Positions 25,701 through 39,110 of a DNA stretch of 64,000 nt are shown here, in pieces; position 1 is the first letter of the stretch, and each line of letters starts with the position of its first letter. The DNA is from Phlebiopsis flavidoalba (Eukaryota > Basidiomycota > Agaricomycetes > Polyporales > Phanerochaetaceae). The translations under genes and the position numbers were made by a program. The stretch is taken from positions 231,261-295,260 of the forward strand of contig JAOCPU010000047.1 of NCBI GenBank assembly GCA_035772785.1. Reading direction: 5' to 3'. Below the pieces are notes generated by a model. The model saw nothing but the letters and a program-made list of their open reading frames with translations. It was not told where the DNA came from and did no database searches.

Positions 25701-28700
25701 CCAGCCCCGTCCACAACCGCTTACCACCTCAACGTCTCTCCGACGAGACGCCAGCCACCCCCCACACCCACACCGCATCGCGCCGCGCTCATACCTAGCG
25801 ATACACCCGACGGCACCTTTCGCGGTGCTTTCCCCCGGTCGCCGGCGCGGGAACGAGCTTGTCTCGCGCGCCGGGCTTTCGCGGGACGCAAGAAGCCTGC
25901 GGCTCAATCCCCCGGGCGAGCAGGAAAAGTCGGTGGTAATGCGCCCGACGGCGCTGGCGGCGGAGCCTTAGCTGTGCGACTCTCCGCCTGTCCGTGCACG
26001 GCGTCGATCGGCGGTGCGCATCCCGTGTCGAGCTTGCTGGTGGCGGCGGAGAGAAGGTCTGGAGCGAGCGGGAGAGCGAGCGAGCGGGAGAGCGAGCGAG
26101 CGGGCATACGCGAGGGGGTGCCGTCGCATCCTTTCTCTCCTCAAACTCCTGTTTGTTGTTGCATACGTATCGTCAGATGCTTGCGCACGTTGACACCACC
26201 ATGCGGAATGTTTTCGAAAGGAAAAAAAAGCAGGGGAAATCCTATGCTTGATGAAGTTTGAAGCCGGAGGTCTGCCCCCTAACGTCCATGCCGTATGCCG
26301 AGATCACCGCCTTTGTTTTCACGCGGCACCAAGATAAACCCGCCCCCGCGCGAGGTTTCGTCACACCAAGAAACACCCAGCAAAACCAAGCCAATAAGGA
26401 GATCACCAGGCGCAACAAAGCCGAAGTAGAGTCATTATCCTCAACGTCCCACCGCCCACGAACGGTACGCGTTTCACGTGTATTCAGCAACTACCCGCCA
26501 TACGAACACCCTCACAAGGAATCAAAACAAAAATCCCTGGACAGACTAAAAAGCATCCACAAAGGACCGAACACATTGCTCGGCACCTACCGCCGCTCAA
26601 CGCCTCAAATGGCGTCCGACGCCCGACCGGGCTCCCCGGGTGCGCCTTCGGCACCCTCGACGGCCCCAGGCTCGATACAGTGCGCGTGTGCGCCGGGGAA
26701 CGGCGACTCCAGCGTGTCGTGTGCAGGGTCGGTTATTTCCTTGTATCACTTGTAGGCTCAATGTGTGAGTAAGATAATCATGTTACGCCCAACTATAGTG
26801 CCGGCTCATTGTATCGCTGGTAGGCTCAATGTTGTTTGCGTCAAGGCGTATGTAAGATAGTGGTTACGCCTAACTGCAGGGTTGACTCACTCTCTGCGAT
26901 GCTTGTGGGTTCTTTGTTTGTTCGTAATTTTTTTTATTGACCGTGTAATGAAACTTAGATGGCCCTTGTGCCTTCCTGACTGTGCTACCGGACCGCCTTT
27001 ATCCCCGCCGTGCTTTTGGGGTTGTAATCGTGGTTGTTCAACATCCCATCGGGGCTCGCGGGGCTTCCCTGCCGTCCTCCCGCCGCGGCCGCGGAGGATC
27101 ACAGGCCTCGCTGCGGCGCATTTGACGTCCCCGTCGGATTCTTTCCTATCGTCGATAATGCATGTATGGCCGAGGACCACTCTCCCAGGAGCTTTCCGAT
27201 TCATTGAACGGTTGGATGTGTTGGTTGTTTTGGAAAGAGCATGTACGTGCGTGACGGACGATCTCCGAGCGACGCGGACAAAAATAGACGACAGCGTCGG
27301 CGCTGCGTAAGGGCCCGTCAATATCCAATGCGTAAAGTGATCCACCGCCGCAGAACAGTCGCTCACACGCGCTGCCAGTAAATCTTGAGGAAGAATCGTC
27401 GATGAACCACACTAAAGAAGTTACAGTGCCCCGCGTCGCAGGGGGTGGCGGCGGCGGGCACGGTCGCCCACTGAGTTCGCACTTGTGAAATCAGATGCAC
27501 CCTTAAATCGCCAAAAAGACGCTGCGCGGCGAGTGAGGAGAGCAGCTGTGCCGCCAAGCCTCGCGGCAGAAGTCAACGAAGGTCGCACGCGTTATGGCAC
27601 ACCACAGTGCGTCGCCTCCCCCTTACCCGCCGTGCCCCCGCTCGCCCGCGGCTGCACTCACTCTACCTACACTACATCCTCTCCCTTCCCCAACAGAACA
27701 CACAGAGCAGTCATCGTAGGCAATCTAAAAACAGAAACCATCGCGTGCAGTAGAGTCGCCTCCAGCACCCCGGTCAGTGGCCAGCCAGCGCAAAGCGTCG
27801 CACGCTCCGCTCAGCTGATGGCCCCCGCCACATGATGTGGCGCCGCTTCGGTGCGCGCGCGCGTCCTGCGGCATCGCGTACGGCCGCCCATTCATTCATT
27901 CGTGAACTCTGTTCGTTCGCTCAGAGGCTAAACAGGCTCTGGCGCATACTTCACTCCGCTCCCACCGCCGATGTCCTTGACCGACCCCGTTCTCGTCCTC
28001 TGTTCGTCGGTCGATGCGCTGCCCGTACTTGTGAGCTCGCACTCGTGGTCTTGGTGAAGTAGATGGTGTGATTACACACGGCGACCCGCGCCCTCTGATC
28101 CGCCCCTCACCACTGGCACCCGTGATCCCATCTCATCGCATCGCCCACGGCCGTGCGAAGAGATCTGTCGCCCGCGCTCAGCGGGCGGCCAGCCCAGAAC
28201 AAGTGATCATGTCCATCACGCCCTCCACTGATCGCACACGCCCACGCCCAAATATAATGAAAAGTACAACAATATACGGGAAGTGTGGGAGGAGCGTGGT
28301 GGGGTCCTAGGCGTACAGATATCCAGAATCCGAATTCCACCAGGCGCAGGCGTATCAGGCAGTGTCCGCCTCGCAGACCTTCCATTCCACACCCCAGGCC
28401 CAATACACCCCGCCCAAATATCCAACTCCAATTCGCACGCCCTGATGGCAGTGATAGCTGATGCGTTTACGTACCGCCGCGCAACAGCCTCCTCCTTCGT
28501 CCTCATAACGCGGTGATGAACGCTGTTTTGGAACAAGGAATAAACGATATATCTCACACGACCAACGTTTAGGACAAGGAAATAAACGCTATATCTCATT
28601 GTAGGATAGACGCAGCAGGGAGGCTTGTATCGGTACTTTCGGCAGGAGGCAACAAGAAAGAAAATTGTAAACGACGAACGAGGAGGAAGCGAGCGAGCGA

Positions 28701-28886
28701 GCCCGGCGAAACATAATTTAGCAAGCACCAAGAACAGAGAGTCACTTTGTAGGCTTTTCGGGTGTTATATCAAAGCGCAACGAGACACGGAACACAAGCA
28801 AAGGAGGAAACAAAGCGCAGACTCGGGACTCGCCCGTCTACGCACACACTCAACACACAAAAAACGAAAAACGAGTTCCAAGCTTT
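25701..28886. other. GC-rich interval downstream of the GATA gene
   Basis: Low-complexity, Pro/Arg/Ser-biased frames on both strands with no recognisable domain. Contains a GAGC-type minisatellite (26062-26104). It may include 3' exons or the 3' UTR of the minus-strand GATA gene. Confidence 0.35.
26062..26104. repeat. GAGC-rich minisatellite
   Basis: A 16-bp unit, gagagcgagcgagcgg, is repeated about 2.7 times, itself built from gagc tetramers. Confidence 0.85.
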
Positions 28887-30590
28887 CTACGCCTGCGCCG
28901 CAGCGCGGTACGCATACGGCGGGCTCCGCGCGTCGCACCCGCCCGCCCCTCTCGCGCTCCGCACTCGGCGACCAGCGCCCTCTTCAAGCTCCCGGACGCC
29001 GGCGGGCCTCGGCGCCCTCGCTCTGAGCCTTGCGCCAGCCGAGCCGCTGCCGTTGAGGGCAAGTTCCCAATGGCACTCGGGTTTCGGGCTCCCGCCCCCG
29101 CTCTGCGTGCCCGACGCGCGCCTGCCTCGCCAGCAGCGCAGCGGGCGCAGCAGCGGGCGCAGGCGCGGCGGCGGCGGCGCGCGGCGTACTGCTGCGGCTG
29201 GGCGGCGCGGCGGAGGGGCGCGCCCTCGCGCGCGGCGGGGCATGAGCGGCGCGATGCTCGGGTGGTCGTAGTGGTGCGGGGGGAGCGGCATCTGCAATGC
29301 ATCGGCGGGAGGCGGCCGCCCTGCGGCGCCGGGCGCGCCCCCGGCGGGCGGCGAGCGCGAGGACTTGAACGTGTTCGTCACGATGGCCCGCGCTTGTGCG
29401 GGAACTGCTCGGGGCGCGCGAGGCGCGAGTGCGTGCGCTCAAAGAGGCCGCACTTTGTTGCAACAGCTGGCGACGACGCTGTCAGCGAGCAGTGATATAA
29501 AAGTGGAGGGGGGACGTACGACTTTGCCGGGCGTGAGGCTCGAGCGGCGCCAGGTCGACGTGTCGGTCGTGCGGCAGTTGTAGCACTTGCGGCGCACGCG
29601 GTCGTTGAGCTTCGTCGCCGCGTCGTCCGTGTGCACAATGTACGCGGGCTGCGGGGGAGAGTGGGGGACAGGGGGGTAGAAGGAAGAGACACGGTCGTGA
29701 GCGGGCCCGTAGGCGTGGCGCAGCGGGTGGATGGAGGGCCTACCGGAGGAGCATAGTGCGCGTTCGGGGCGGGTAGCCGGGGGGCAGCTGCACGGCGGGG
29801 TCCGCGGTGTAGCGGGCGTGCGGCGGGTACGGGTAGGCTTGCATGGGGGCTTAGCCGTTGGGCGGGGGCGCGTAGTAGCCGGGTTGCTGGGGCGGCGGGG
29901 TCAGCGACGGGCGGTGGTGGCAGAGAACAGATGGATGGGGACTTACGGGGGGAGAGGGAGAAGCGACGTGGTCTGCAGCTGCCGAAGGAGCGGGCGAGTT
30001 ATGTATGGCTGCGATGGGCGGCGGGGATGGGTGCGTGCTCGGATGGTCGTATGGTCCCCGGTCTTCTGGCCTGTGGCTATCCGAGAATGCATACGAGGTG
30101 AGATGGGTGATGCACGGATGATTGGAAACGGGACGCGGCGCACCTGGCACTGCCTGATCGGTCTGCAGAGTCTACACGGTGGGGCATGCTGTGGGGGGTC
30201 GCCTTCAGGATGCGGCGGTGGATAGCGATGATGTTGATTGGGAAAGACAGGCGGGCCAAAGTTTGGATGGGCCCTGATGCTGGGAGATCAGGATCAGCTT
30301 CTGGTGAACAAAAAACAAGGAGAGGTAGATGGGGACGTACCCAGCGGTCGACGGGCGGGTAGTAGCCAGGCGGCGGGGGCGGGGGGTGATGGTGGTAGTG
30401 GTAGTGGACGTCGCGGCGTTGGGCGAGCGAGGGTCGGCGAGGGCAGGGTCGATGGCGGTCGGGGGCGAGTCGCGGGTGGGTTGCGGGCCCTCTTGTAGAT
30501 GGCGGAGGGACTGGACGGGAGACCCTGGGGGAGAGTGCCTAGGCGAACCTCTGGGGGACCTGTGATGATGGGTTTGGTGGCGTCAACGAA
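28887..30590 (-). CDS. GATA-type zinc-finger transcription regulator
   Basis: The zinc finger is clear: HTDDAATKLNDRVRRKC leads into CYNCRTTDTSTWRRSSLTPG (about 29545-29605). An intron of about 50 nt (gtacgt...cgccag) splits it, and CNKCGLFERTHS completes the CxxC-x17-CxxC finger (about 29420-29462). Two single-base insertions (tt, aaa) distort the second CxxC. RPEQFPHKRGP and VTNTFKSSRSPP follow, then a Pro-rich C-terminus with LPPHHYDHPSIAPLMP. Upstream exons encode a Pro/His/Tyr-rich region: HYHYHHHPPPPPPGYYPPVD (about 30350-30410), QHHRYPPPHPEGDPPQ, and QAYPYPPHARYTADPAVQLP. These are typical activation-type low-complexity sequences. Single-finger fungal GATA factors regulate nitrogen use, iron, light or development; which one is not determinable. 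Outer boundaries approximate. Confidence 0.72.
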
Positions 30591-33500
30591 CCGCAGACAG
30601 AACGGCGATTATATAACAGAAAGCGGGCGACCTACATTTCTTCTTCTTCTCAAGGCTGTCTGCGCGAGGAAGGAGCTGTTTGATCCACTCGAACCCGAGA
30701 AACACGGAAGCGCAGGGCCAGGTGCTGCTGACCTCGAAGTTGGCTGCAGAGATTCAGTCGTCCTGGTGGTGATGCGAACCTTAGCATGCATCACATCAAC
30801 TGATCTGCTGCGAGCTCGCCGTGTGCGGCCGCGAGCTCGCGCGCAGACGCGACGGGGGCACTCACGAGGGGGCTGCGGGCGGGCGACACACGCGGGCCAC
30901 GGCGCAGTGGCGGGGGAGTCGTCGTCGGTGGTGGACGTCGTTGATCAAAAAGCTCGCACGCGTCCTGCACGGGGCGCGTCTCCTGCGCGCTTGCCCCAAT
31001 CAATTTTTGTCCCCTGTATGGCAGTTGACCCGCACAACACCCCGGATCAGGCTCCGGCCGCATCGGCCATCATGACCGCGCGCCGGCGCGCACGGCGCTG
31101 GGCAGAAAGGGCCCTGATACCGACGCCTGCAGCAGCCAGCGGCAGCTGTCGCTATTGCTGCTCTATAGCCTCTTTGAATAGCCACTATCGCAGACTCGAA
31201 CGACAATAGAGACCGCCCGGTCCGACACGCTGACCCGTGGGTGCTGTTCGTGCCTGCCCGCGGTCGCTCACCTAATCAGACCGACCCTGGGCGCTCGCGC
31301 ACTGCAGGCTTTCATTTTTCGCAACCCGCGTCGATGATGGCCAGATTCCGTCCGCAGGGCGAAGGATCTCGATGGTATCATCATTGTTTGGCTCCAACAC
31401 TGTCGTACATACGGGGCCACGCCGCACACCGCGTCGGGCGACGGCGCAACAACGCGCGAGCCCGGTCGCCCGCCGCCACACCATCACGCGCTGCGCCTGC
31501 TGCTGCGCGCGGCAACGCGCGCGCAGCTCGGCCGCATGATACGCCGCCGCAGAGCAAGACCGATGTCGCCTTCACGTATGGCTCGCAGCGCGGGCACGGT
31601 GCATCGAACCCAATCCAGAACGGGCCTCTCCTCCTGATGCGGCGTGCTCTGGTGCTTGGCTGATGCCGATGGGAAGGCCTTTATCGCGCTGATGAGTTGT
31701 CAATTTCCGGAATCCTATTGCGACGACGTCTATATGCAAACGCAGACGGTGTGGGTGTCCTCCCACGCCCGGCATCTGATGGGGCTATCAGCCTTGTATT
31801 CGCCTCCCTAGCCCGGCACGCGCCACGCGCCGCCCATCGATGCCCTTGTCTCGCCAGACGCGGTCGCCCACCTTCGCGGCAGCATGTGGCACCCTCGCAC
31901 GCCGACCCTGCCCTGCGCGCGCGCACGGGCAACCAGCAACGGCACCACCCTCGACACCCAGACTCCCGAGGACGTCGCACACAGCGTCTGCGCGCGCGTC
32001 TGGCTCCCGATGGGGAACAAGAACGCCCCCGCCACGCACGTCTTCCCGGCACACACGAGCAGATGGGGCCAGCGAGTCATCAGATGGCCCCCCGGAGCAG
32101 ACTCCTAGCCGGAAATTCCGTCCGCGCCTGTCCACCGCCTGATCTCGCGCCATTCTCCCGGACACCCCACCGCGGCGGATGCCACATGGCGGCGGCGGGC
32201 GGTGACGGCGGCGCGCGACATGCCCTGCGCGGACACGACGCACGCGGCGACGCAGGGAAGCCCCAGCGCGCCGCGACTGCCGTGGGTAAACGATCTGCGA
32301 TGGCCTGATACACCCCGCCACGGGCGCGCGCGTCCTCGGTCTGCGGACACGCACTACACACAACCTATCACCGTGCGCTGCGCCGCGCGCATCGCCGCGG
32401 CGGGCGGCGCGCGCCCGTGTCGCGCTCGGCCCTCTCGCGAAGCAGCGGTGGGGCCCATCAGGCTGGGAGACCCAGGTGATGCATCTGCTGGCAGGGAAGC
32501 GGGAAATGTCCGGGCTGGTTCCGCGGCGACGAGGACGGACGGCAGGCGGTGCAGCACTCTATTCAGCAGCCAGCTGGAAAAAGCCGTGGCGGCGGCTTCG
32601 AACGCATTGAGCAGAGAACAAGGTCTGATGCTACCCGGTCCTGCTGGCTTTCCACAGCTACCTACGCGCGCCCGCACCCTTGATGGCCATATATCCAAGT
32701 ACCAGGCAAAACGCTGCAGGAGCAGCTTCCAGTTCCATCGAGCGCGCGATAACCTACGCTTGCGAGCAGCCCCTGCGCGGACGCCTGCATGGTCTCCGCG
32801 ACTGAACCATCGACTGATTTCCGACGCACGTCCGACCCTGGCACAACCTGACCAGCCGCGCGGACCGTATCCCCTCTCGCATGATCAGAACAGCTCACGT
32901 AAACCGGTCGTCAATGCATAAGCACGGCGGCCCTGCGCAGGCCTGGCTGCCCAAAAGCGGCCACGACCGCAGCCGGACACACCTCCCTCGAATTCGAATT
33001 CCAGCGACGCGGGGCTTTGCACACCCGTGGCTTCTGTCTGGGTGGGGGCCGTACGTAGCAACCCCCGCGGGCGTGGGCCCCGCGAACAAACACTTTTCAA
33101 TTCTCGCCTTGACCACCAGCCTGTTCTCATCCGCACGCCATCACCGTCGCCATTTCGCGCCAGCGTTCGCGCCGCTGCCACCTTCCGTCGACGCTGTCTG
33201 ATTACCCAGCTGTTCTCATCCGCCCGTCATTATCACAACCGAAATTCGCACCCATCTGATCCCGCGTTCGCACATCGCAAAGTCCTTTCCCACCCTCATC
33301 GTCGCCTCCCCAACTCGCCCCATCGCCCGCATAGCCCCCGCGGTCTATCACTCGCACGTGCACGCTTTCTCCCGCGGCGGACATTTTGGCAGCGGGCATC
33401 AACCCACGCCCGCCTTGCGCGACCGTCAGAGGCCACCATCGTTCCGAAAAAGTGTCCGCCCACACACAATCGTCTCGTCTCGCCTCAGCACGCTCGTCTC

Positions 33501-35730
33501 CGACCCTGGACTACGCAATCTAGTCCGATTGGATCTGCAAAAATAAAAAAAGAAAAAAAAACCCCTCACGCACCCGATTTCATCTTTCCACTCTTTCCAC
33601 CTCAATTTTAATTTTAATTACACCCAATTTACAATTAAATTCTCTGACACCCAGCCAGTGCTCCGCCCCGCACACACCGCCTCGGCTCCAAAGCGGACCC
33701 CCGCCACGCACCAACTTTAGAAAAAACAACCGCATCATTGGTAAAACACCCCCGGCGGCCCAAAGCGCGCCCCATGCAGCCCCATCACCCCGAGATCCCG
33801 CACACGATAAGCTGTCCGCTGTGGGACCGCTGTGGGCCCCGCACCCCCCTGTGCTCGCGTATCATCGCGCCCCCGGTCCGCCTTGCACCCGGCAAGAATG
33901 TGGCGCTGGCGCTGGGCCGCGGCCCCTGCGTGTGATGAGGTGTATTTGATGAGGTTGCAATGGGTGGGTGATGAGGCGCAATGGGGTGTGATTGCCTGTT
34001 GTGGGTGGTAAGCAACGGTGTTGGGCTCGATGTTGATGGATCGCGAGTGACGTAAGTGATATTAAGGGCGTAATTTGTGCCTTGTGGATGAAGTAGTCAG
34101 CCTGGCGATGGCGTTTGTGCTAAGCCTGTACTTGCTATCAGTGAAAGTGAGGAGTCTTGATCGCGTGTTAACGTGGGCACGGGGCGTGTTTCCGGAGAAA
34201 AAAAAATCTCCACTTGTTGTCTGGCCTAGCGTTCATCAGAACGTTAGAGTTTAGATAGGAGGATGCTAAACGATTACGGAAGGGAGGTCCTCCGTTGATA
34301 GATTGTCGTTATAATGAGGAATTGGTATTTCCCGGATTAGTTCTGGAGAGTTGTGTCATGCAGTGTGCACGATTACTATACAAGGCTCGCGATGCAAAGC
34401 GTGAAACAGGTCGTGAGGAAGATCGGTACGTCACTTTCCTTCCTACGAGGCTCGTCTCGGTTCATCAATACGACAACTTAACGCGCAGATGTGTCGTTTA
34501 GCCTTGTAGTACGCCCGAAACTCCCATCCGTTGCAGTATCCCTTGAAGCATAGACTTCGGGCAGAATATTCTTAGACCTGACCGGTTGCCAACCGAATTC
34601 AATACGGCTTGAGACCTAGACTGTTCCAGACTTAACTGAGTACACACCCATCGCATAAGGGAAGATGTCGCTAACCAGGGGAAAGTCGCGTAGAAAGAGG
34701 AAGGAATGCTATTTACGCACAGATATGAGCATAGCGGGTGCCAACAGGGTTTACTATGCCAGAAAGTCAACCGCCAAAACTCAGCGCAGAGTGGCGCAAT
34801 GTAGGAGCAATTAAATCGACTCACGAGCGAGTTTATGAGCGCGGCTTGGATCCGCTTCGAATTGGGGAGAGACTTAGCTCGAGTGCTAACAATTGCTTAT
34901 TCTCAGTGTGTCGTTTTGCGGTTTCCACGCTCCCTCCACCGTTGAACGTGTCCCTCTCCTCAATATGCCACGAGCTCGCGTCCTTAGTTAGGAGGACTTC
35001 GCACATGTCTCTCATTTTCTCATTTATCCCCATTTATTTTGTATCACCATTGAATGTGATGTTACTGCCAGAGTTGACGCTAAAGCAATCGAGACAAACA
35101 CTGACAGTTTGCACCAATACTCGATTCCCGGTCAAAATTCTAGCTCCAACGTTCAGGCCACCGATAACGAAACCACTCTGACCAAAGTCCCTCGGCACGT
35201 ATACCAAAGCGCATACGTGGCGGCACAAACCCCGTTGCGTAACAGAAGCACGTGATGCTCTATTAACGCATTTTTTGGAATAGATAGACTCAGGGCTCAC
35301 GTAGGAGCACAATGGATGCCACCACTAGCACACGCTAATGTCCACATGGCTTTGTGAGCGGGGGAAAAACCCATTTGGATCAATGTCGCCTTACGGCTCG
35401 CCAGTTCACCAACGCGGCGGTGGGCATGGGTGTGGGCTCATGGAACATCTCAAGGGCACCTAGGCGGCACATGAGCAAAAGCCTCTATTATATTAGTCAG
35501 CGCTTATGTGAACGTTGACAATTGCGCGGGAAGTCAACCCTGCTGCCGCGTGGGAGGATTGCGAACTGCCTCATTCGGACGCTCTCCTGCAGGCCTGTGG
35601 AATGTGGCGGGTAAATGTCGGGAGTTAGTTCATAGTTAGGGTTTGAGTAATGAGATGTTGAATGATGCGGTCTGTCAGTAGACTTCTGGAGGCGTATCAG
35701 CAGCTCCGAGGAGGCGGATTTATCTTAGAG
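30591..35730. other. Long interval, likely upstream region plus unrecognised sequence
   Basis: 30.6-33.9 kb is very GC-rich and is probably, in part, the promoter and 5' UTR of the minus-strand GATA gene. 33.55-33.65 kb is A/T-rich (aattttaattttaatt). 34.2-35.7 kb has normal composition and two overlapping frames on opposite strands (about 34498-34824 minus, 34738-35181 plus), neither recognisable. I cannot support a gene here. Confidence 0.35.
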
Positions 35731-36905
35731 TCAAAATCCGTCAAGCTGATACGGCGTAGGATCTCGAGCGGTTAAATAATAGGATAGCTCACTCTCAAAC
35801 GTGTGAGGGTGCAAGGGCCTTTTGATGCCGCGCCGCGACCATTTGGTGTTAATATGGGTTTCCCAGGTATTTGCGGTTGTTCGCGTTGGTATATTTGGCG
35901 CGTTTGTCACCTGGATAACTAGTCGTTCACGTGTATGAAATGCCACGATCCTGGCTGGCGTCACATGGAACCGGCACGGGGAAGAAGTGAGCACGATTTG
36001 GGCGCCTTTGTTTTGCATCATGGGCGCCACGTGGTTGATTTTGCAGGCCACGCAAGGCTTCGCATGGACCAATTTTCGGTCGGTTGTCATTTGTTGGTAC
36101 TCAAGCAAGGATATAGACTGTGGTAAAAGCCTACCTAGGAATGAATGTCTCATCCAAGTGCGTCTGAGATGATGGATATACGAAAAGAGATTCCGACCGG
36201 GTGAACAACTCTCCAAGCCACCAGTTTGCCGCTCACGGGAGAGAGACGGCCGTGGGTCGGTCCGTGTCGAGACATATTGCACTGTCTCATTGATATCCAC
36301 GTTCGTCGCGAAAACACGCAGAGTGGGGGTGCCAAAGACCAAGTACTTTCACTACCACTCGATGCAGATAGCACTTAAGCTGACTGCTCCGACGTCGGAC
36401 GAGAAGCCATCGAGCGGGTCATCTGCGAAGCACTGCTTCGCCTTCAAGCTTTGCCTTCGGGCATTGGATAATGAGAAGCGCGCGGTCTCTCATGGCTACA
36501 ATCGAAGTGCGAGTATTACCTGCCGCAAAGGGTTCAAAGACTCGGATGATACATGTGGTTTTCACGGCGCAGTGGGACTCTACGTTTGGAGCAGACAGCG
36601 CACGGGAGATGCGAGTGGTGAGAGATGGGTTTCGTTGACGTCTGGAAAGATTTGCGAGTACGGCTGTAAGCGTAGTTAAAAATGGGAGTTCCTGCTGCCT
36701 GAAATACATACCATCCTGGATATTGAGTCTCCCAGTCTCTTGACGGCACAAAATCTAACTCAAAGGGGTATCGAGAGAGAATGAGAGTAGTGGTCAATAG
36801 AACTTCGAGATGGCGTCCACACTTGCACAGCGGACTGGAGTGACTCTGACGAGATTGAAAGTCCTGTTGGCAGATTCGAGAAGTGAGAAGACAAGAATGC
36901 CACAC
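35731..36905 (-). other. Possible unrecognised minus-strand gene
   Basis: A 203-codon minus frame ends at 35731 and shorter minus frames continue to about 36905. Possible coding islands are FSLLESANRTFNLVRVTPVR (about 36830-36900) and FVPSRDWETQYPG (about 36705-36745), the latter ending at a donor-like gtatgt. The pieces recall the C-terminal halves of the F-box/LRR family in this window, but the match is too weak to assert. Confidence 0.25.
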
Positions 36906-37076
36906 GAAAGTTTACCCCGCAGCAGCCGGAATTGCGCTCGAGTACGTCCCTTTGCAAGCCAAAGATGATGCAGCGCATATGATTGTTCACGCGAAGGCAA
37001 AATGATGCATCGAAAGGAGCTGAACGTGCTGGAGATAATACCGGTACACGATGGCGCTCGGACAGCAATGCGCAAC

Positions 37077-38355
37077 CTACTGTCCTCCGTATTCCGTTTC
37101 CTGCTCGTCTCGCTTTCCTCCTCTTCCGCCCCATCCTCGTCCACATCCCATCTCCTCCCCGGCGACATCCCTGTGCGCCCGCTTTTTGAGACCCCTCATC
37201 TTGCGCGTCTGGGAGCTTGCTCAAATCCTGCTTGTTTCGCGACGTGGATGCGCCCGCGGAGGTCGCCCATGTCGTCGACCTCGAGGTTCTTGCGCTTTTT
37301 TGCCGAGTCCCCTTCTCGACGTCCGTATCTTCTTCAAACTTCGGCCGGCGCAGCGCCTGCTTGAGCTGCTCCGCGTCTGCTTCTTGGTGTCTCCGCAGCG
37401 ATAGGTCGAACGAGCGGGACCATTGGCGTGAGTGTTCTACTCGCGGCACGCGCGTGGCCCGGACGCGAGCAGGCGTAGTGTGTACGCGCTGAATGTGAAC
37501 CTTAGGTAATGGCTCGGAGGCTTGTGGTGAGGCGTTATCCGTTGCGCCAAGTGTTGCGGTGGAGGGTGTGGTTGAGGACATGGAAGCGGGCGTGGGGAGA
37601 GGGTGACGCTGATGACATGTTCGAGGCCTGCTAAATGTATTGCCGTCGATGACTTCGCCATTGAAAAAGTCGAGCAGGGAGGGATTTCAATTGCTGGAAG
37701 CCGCGGAAGTGGGTGTCGAACAGAATTCTAAGCTCGGAGGCAAAGTGCATCATTGGTTTGTGTCCCGGTCCGTGGATTTCGGTGTCTATGTGACAAAGTG
37801 TAACTGGTCATGTACGTGGTATCAATCACACATAGAAAGACACGCACCTTGAAAACTCGTTCATTGAGGACAAAATTATCCACTCCGACCTCGAGCATGT
37901 CCAAAACCCGATTGTTCGAACATCCTCACGAACGTCAACCCTCGTCTGGCCGCTTCTTCGTGCTTTGGCCCATAAACGAATAGACTTGGCATCGTTTTTT
38001 CCAGCCCAGAACTCGAGCGAACGAGGCGTCCTCGACAAGGCCGTACTGTGTTCTTTTTCGAAAACGAGATGGCATTTGGTCGTTTGAGGGCCATCTGTGA
38101 AAAGAGGGCACATGAGCCCGGGGGCGTCATCAACTTGTTCGAAGACGTACCCAGACTCCTTCATTGCATAGCAGGGCAACACCTTCTCGCCGGTAAATGT
38201 TGCCTCGGACGAATATGGCAGTGCGAGGGTCCTCGACTTCTTTTGGCTCGCGAGCGAGAAGAGCCCGCTTTGCACGAGCATTTTTGGGTTTTCTATAGAG
38301 AAATGAGCTTTCAATCACTTCGTTGAAGTGTCTATACTCACATTGTCCGCAACAT
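37077..38355 (-). CDS. RPF2: Ribosome production factor 2 (Brix domain)
   Basis: Rpf2 works in the nucleolus with Rrs1 to load the 5S RNP (5S rRNA, uL18, uL5) onto pre-60S ribosomes. The first exon is only 14 nt (38342-38355). After a 49-nt intron (38293-38341) it joins to give MLRTIKPKNARAKRALLARE, then PKEVEDPRTAIFVRG. Brix-domain blocks follow: ALKRPNAISFSKKNTVRPF, SLEFWAGKND, SLFVYGPK, GLTFVRMFE and RVLDMLEVGVDNFVLNERVF, the last ending at donor gtgcgt (about 37848). After the intron come the GEVID-like region, AGLEHVISVTL, PKVHIQRV, SFDLSLRRHQEADAEQLKQA and the basic nucleolar tail (KKRKNLEVDDMGDLRGRIHV; QDLSKL). The stop near 37077 is approximate. At least six small frame shifts; the protein is otherwise full-length. 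Confidence 0.87.
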
Positions 38356-38800
38356 GGCGTCAAGACGACTGAGAAGGAGACGGATAGTAAGAGCAGTAGC
38401 CGTGAGCGCGCTAACGTGCAATGAAAAGTTTAGAAAAGCGCCCGCGTAAGCGAGATGACGTGACACGGTTTTGCACCTGTGAAAGCGTGTGTCTGGACGA
38501 ACTCTCTGGTTCATTACCTCTCATTGCATCTCTACCGACCTCTCACCTACTTATCTGGAAAAGCCAAGATCGAAGGTAGTACAGAATAGATTAAATTCTC
38601 CATATCTTTCAGATAGTTTTAGAGTGTAGATTCAGTTTCTCTTCTCAAAGCAAGCGCAGCCTTATATTAGATCATTAGACCTCTCCTATGCATCTCTAAC
38701 CGGTATCCTTCTCCCTCTCAGTTAGATTCACTCTTGACTAGAGTAGAGTCTTATAGAGCCTGCTAGCATATCGCAGCCTAATCCGCCTCACAGGATATAG
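38356..38800. other. Divergent promoter region between RPF2 and DBR1
   Basis: RPF2 starts leftward at 38355 and DBR1 is read rightward from about 39040, so this interval should hold two housekeeping promoters. It is C/T-rich (repeated cctctc, catctct words at about 38515-38720). No coding sequence seen. Confidence 0.4.
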
Positions 38801-38814
38801 ATGTCTTATGACTC

Positions 38815-39110
38815 CCTGCTTTTTCTCGCACGCATTTCCTTTTTGTTTCTTGCTGTTTCGTTTTTCCTCCTCTTTTTTGTTTTATTTTCTGCTTTCGTTT
38901 TTTTTTTCTTTTTCTTTTTTTCTCATTGTTTTTGTTTGATTTTTTACCTCTTGACTTTTTCCCATGTTTTTTTTTTTTTTCTTTTTTTCTTTGTTGTTGT
39001 TTTTTTTTATAATGCTACGCTCATTTTTTTTCTTTTTTTAGATTTTTTTGCCGTCGAAGGTTTTTTTTTTCTGCTGTATCTGTACACGGCGTTTTTTCTT
39101 CTTTTCCCTT
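38815..39110 (+). repeat. Strand-asymmetric poly-T / polypyrimidine tract
   Basis: About 300 bp in which T makes up most bases, with several runs of 7-14 T and almost no A. It covers the 5' end of DBR1 and interrupts its first conserved motif. It could be a real microsatellite-like expansion, a polypyrimidine-rich 5' UTR/intron, or a homopolymer read error. Confidence 0.8.

Noticed and set aside
26000..33600. Many long Arg/Pro/Ala-rich open frames on both strands
   Set aside because: High GC content makes stop codons rare; outside the GATA gene the frames lack domains and overlap one another on both strands.
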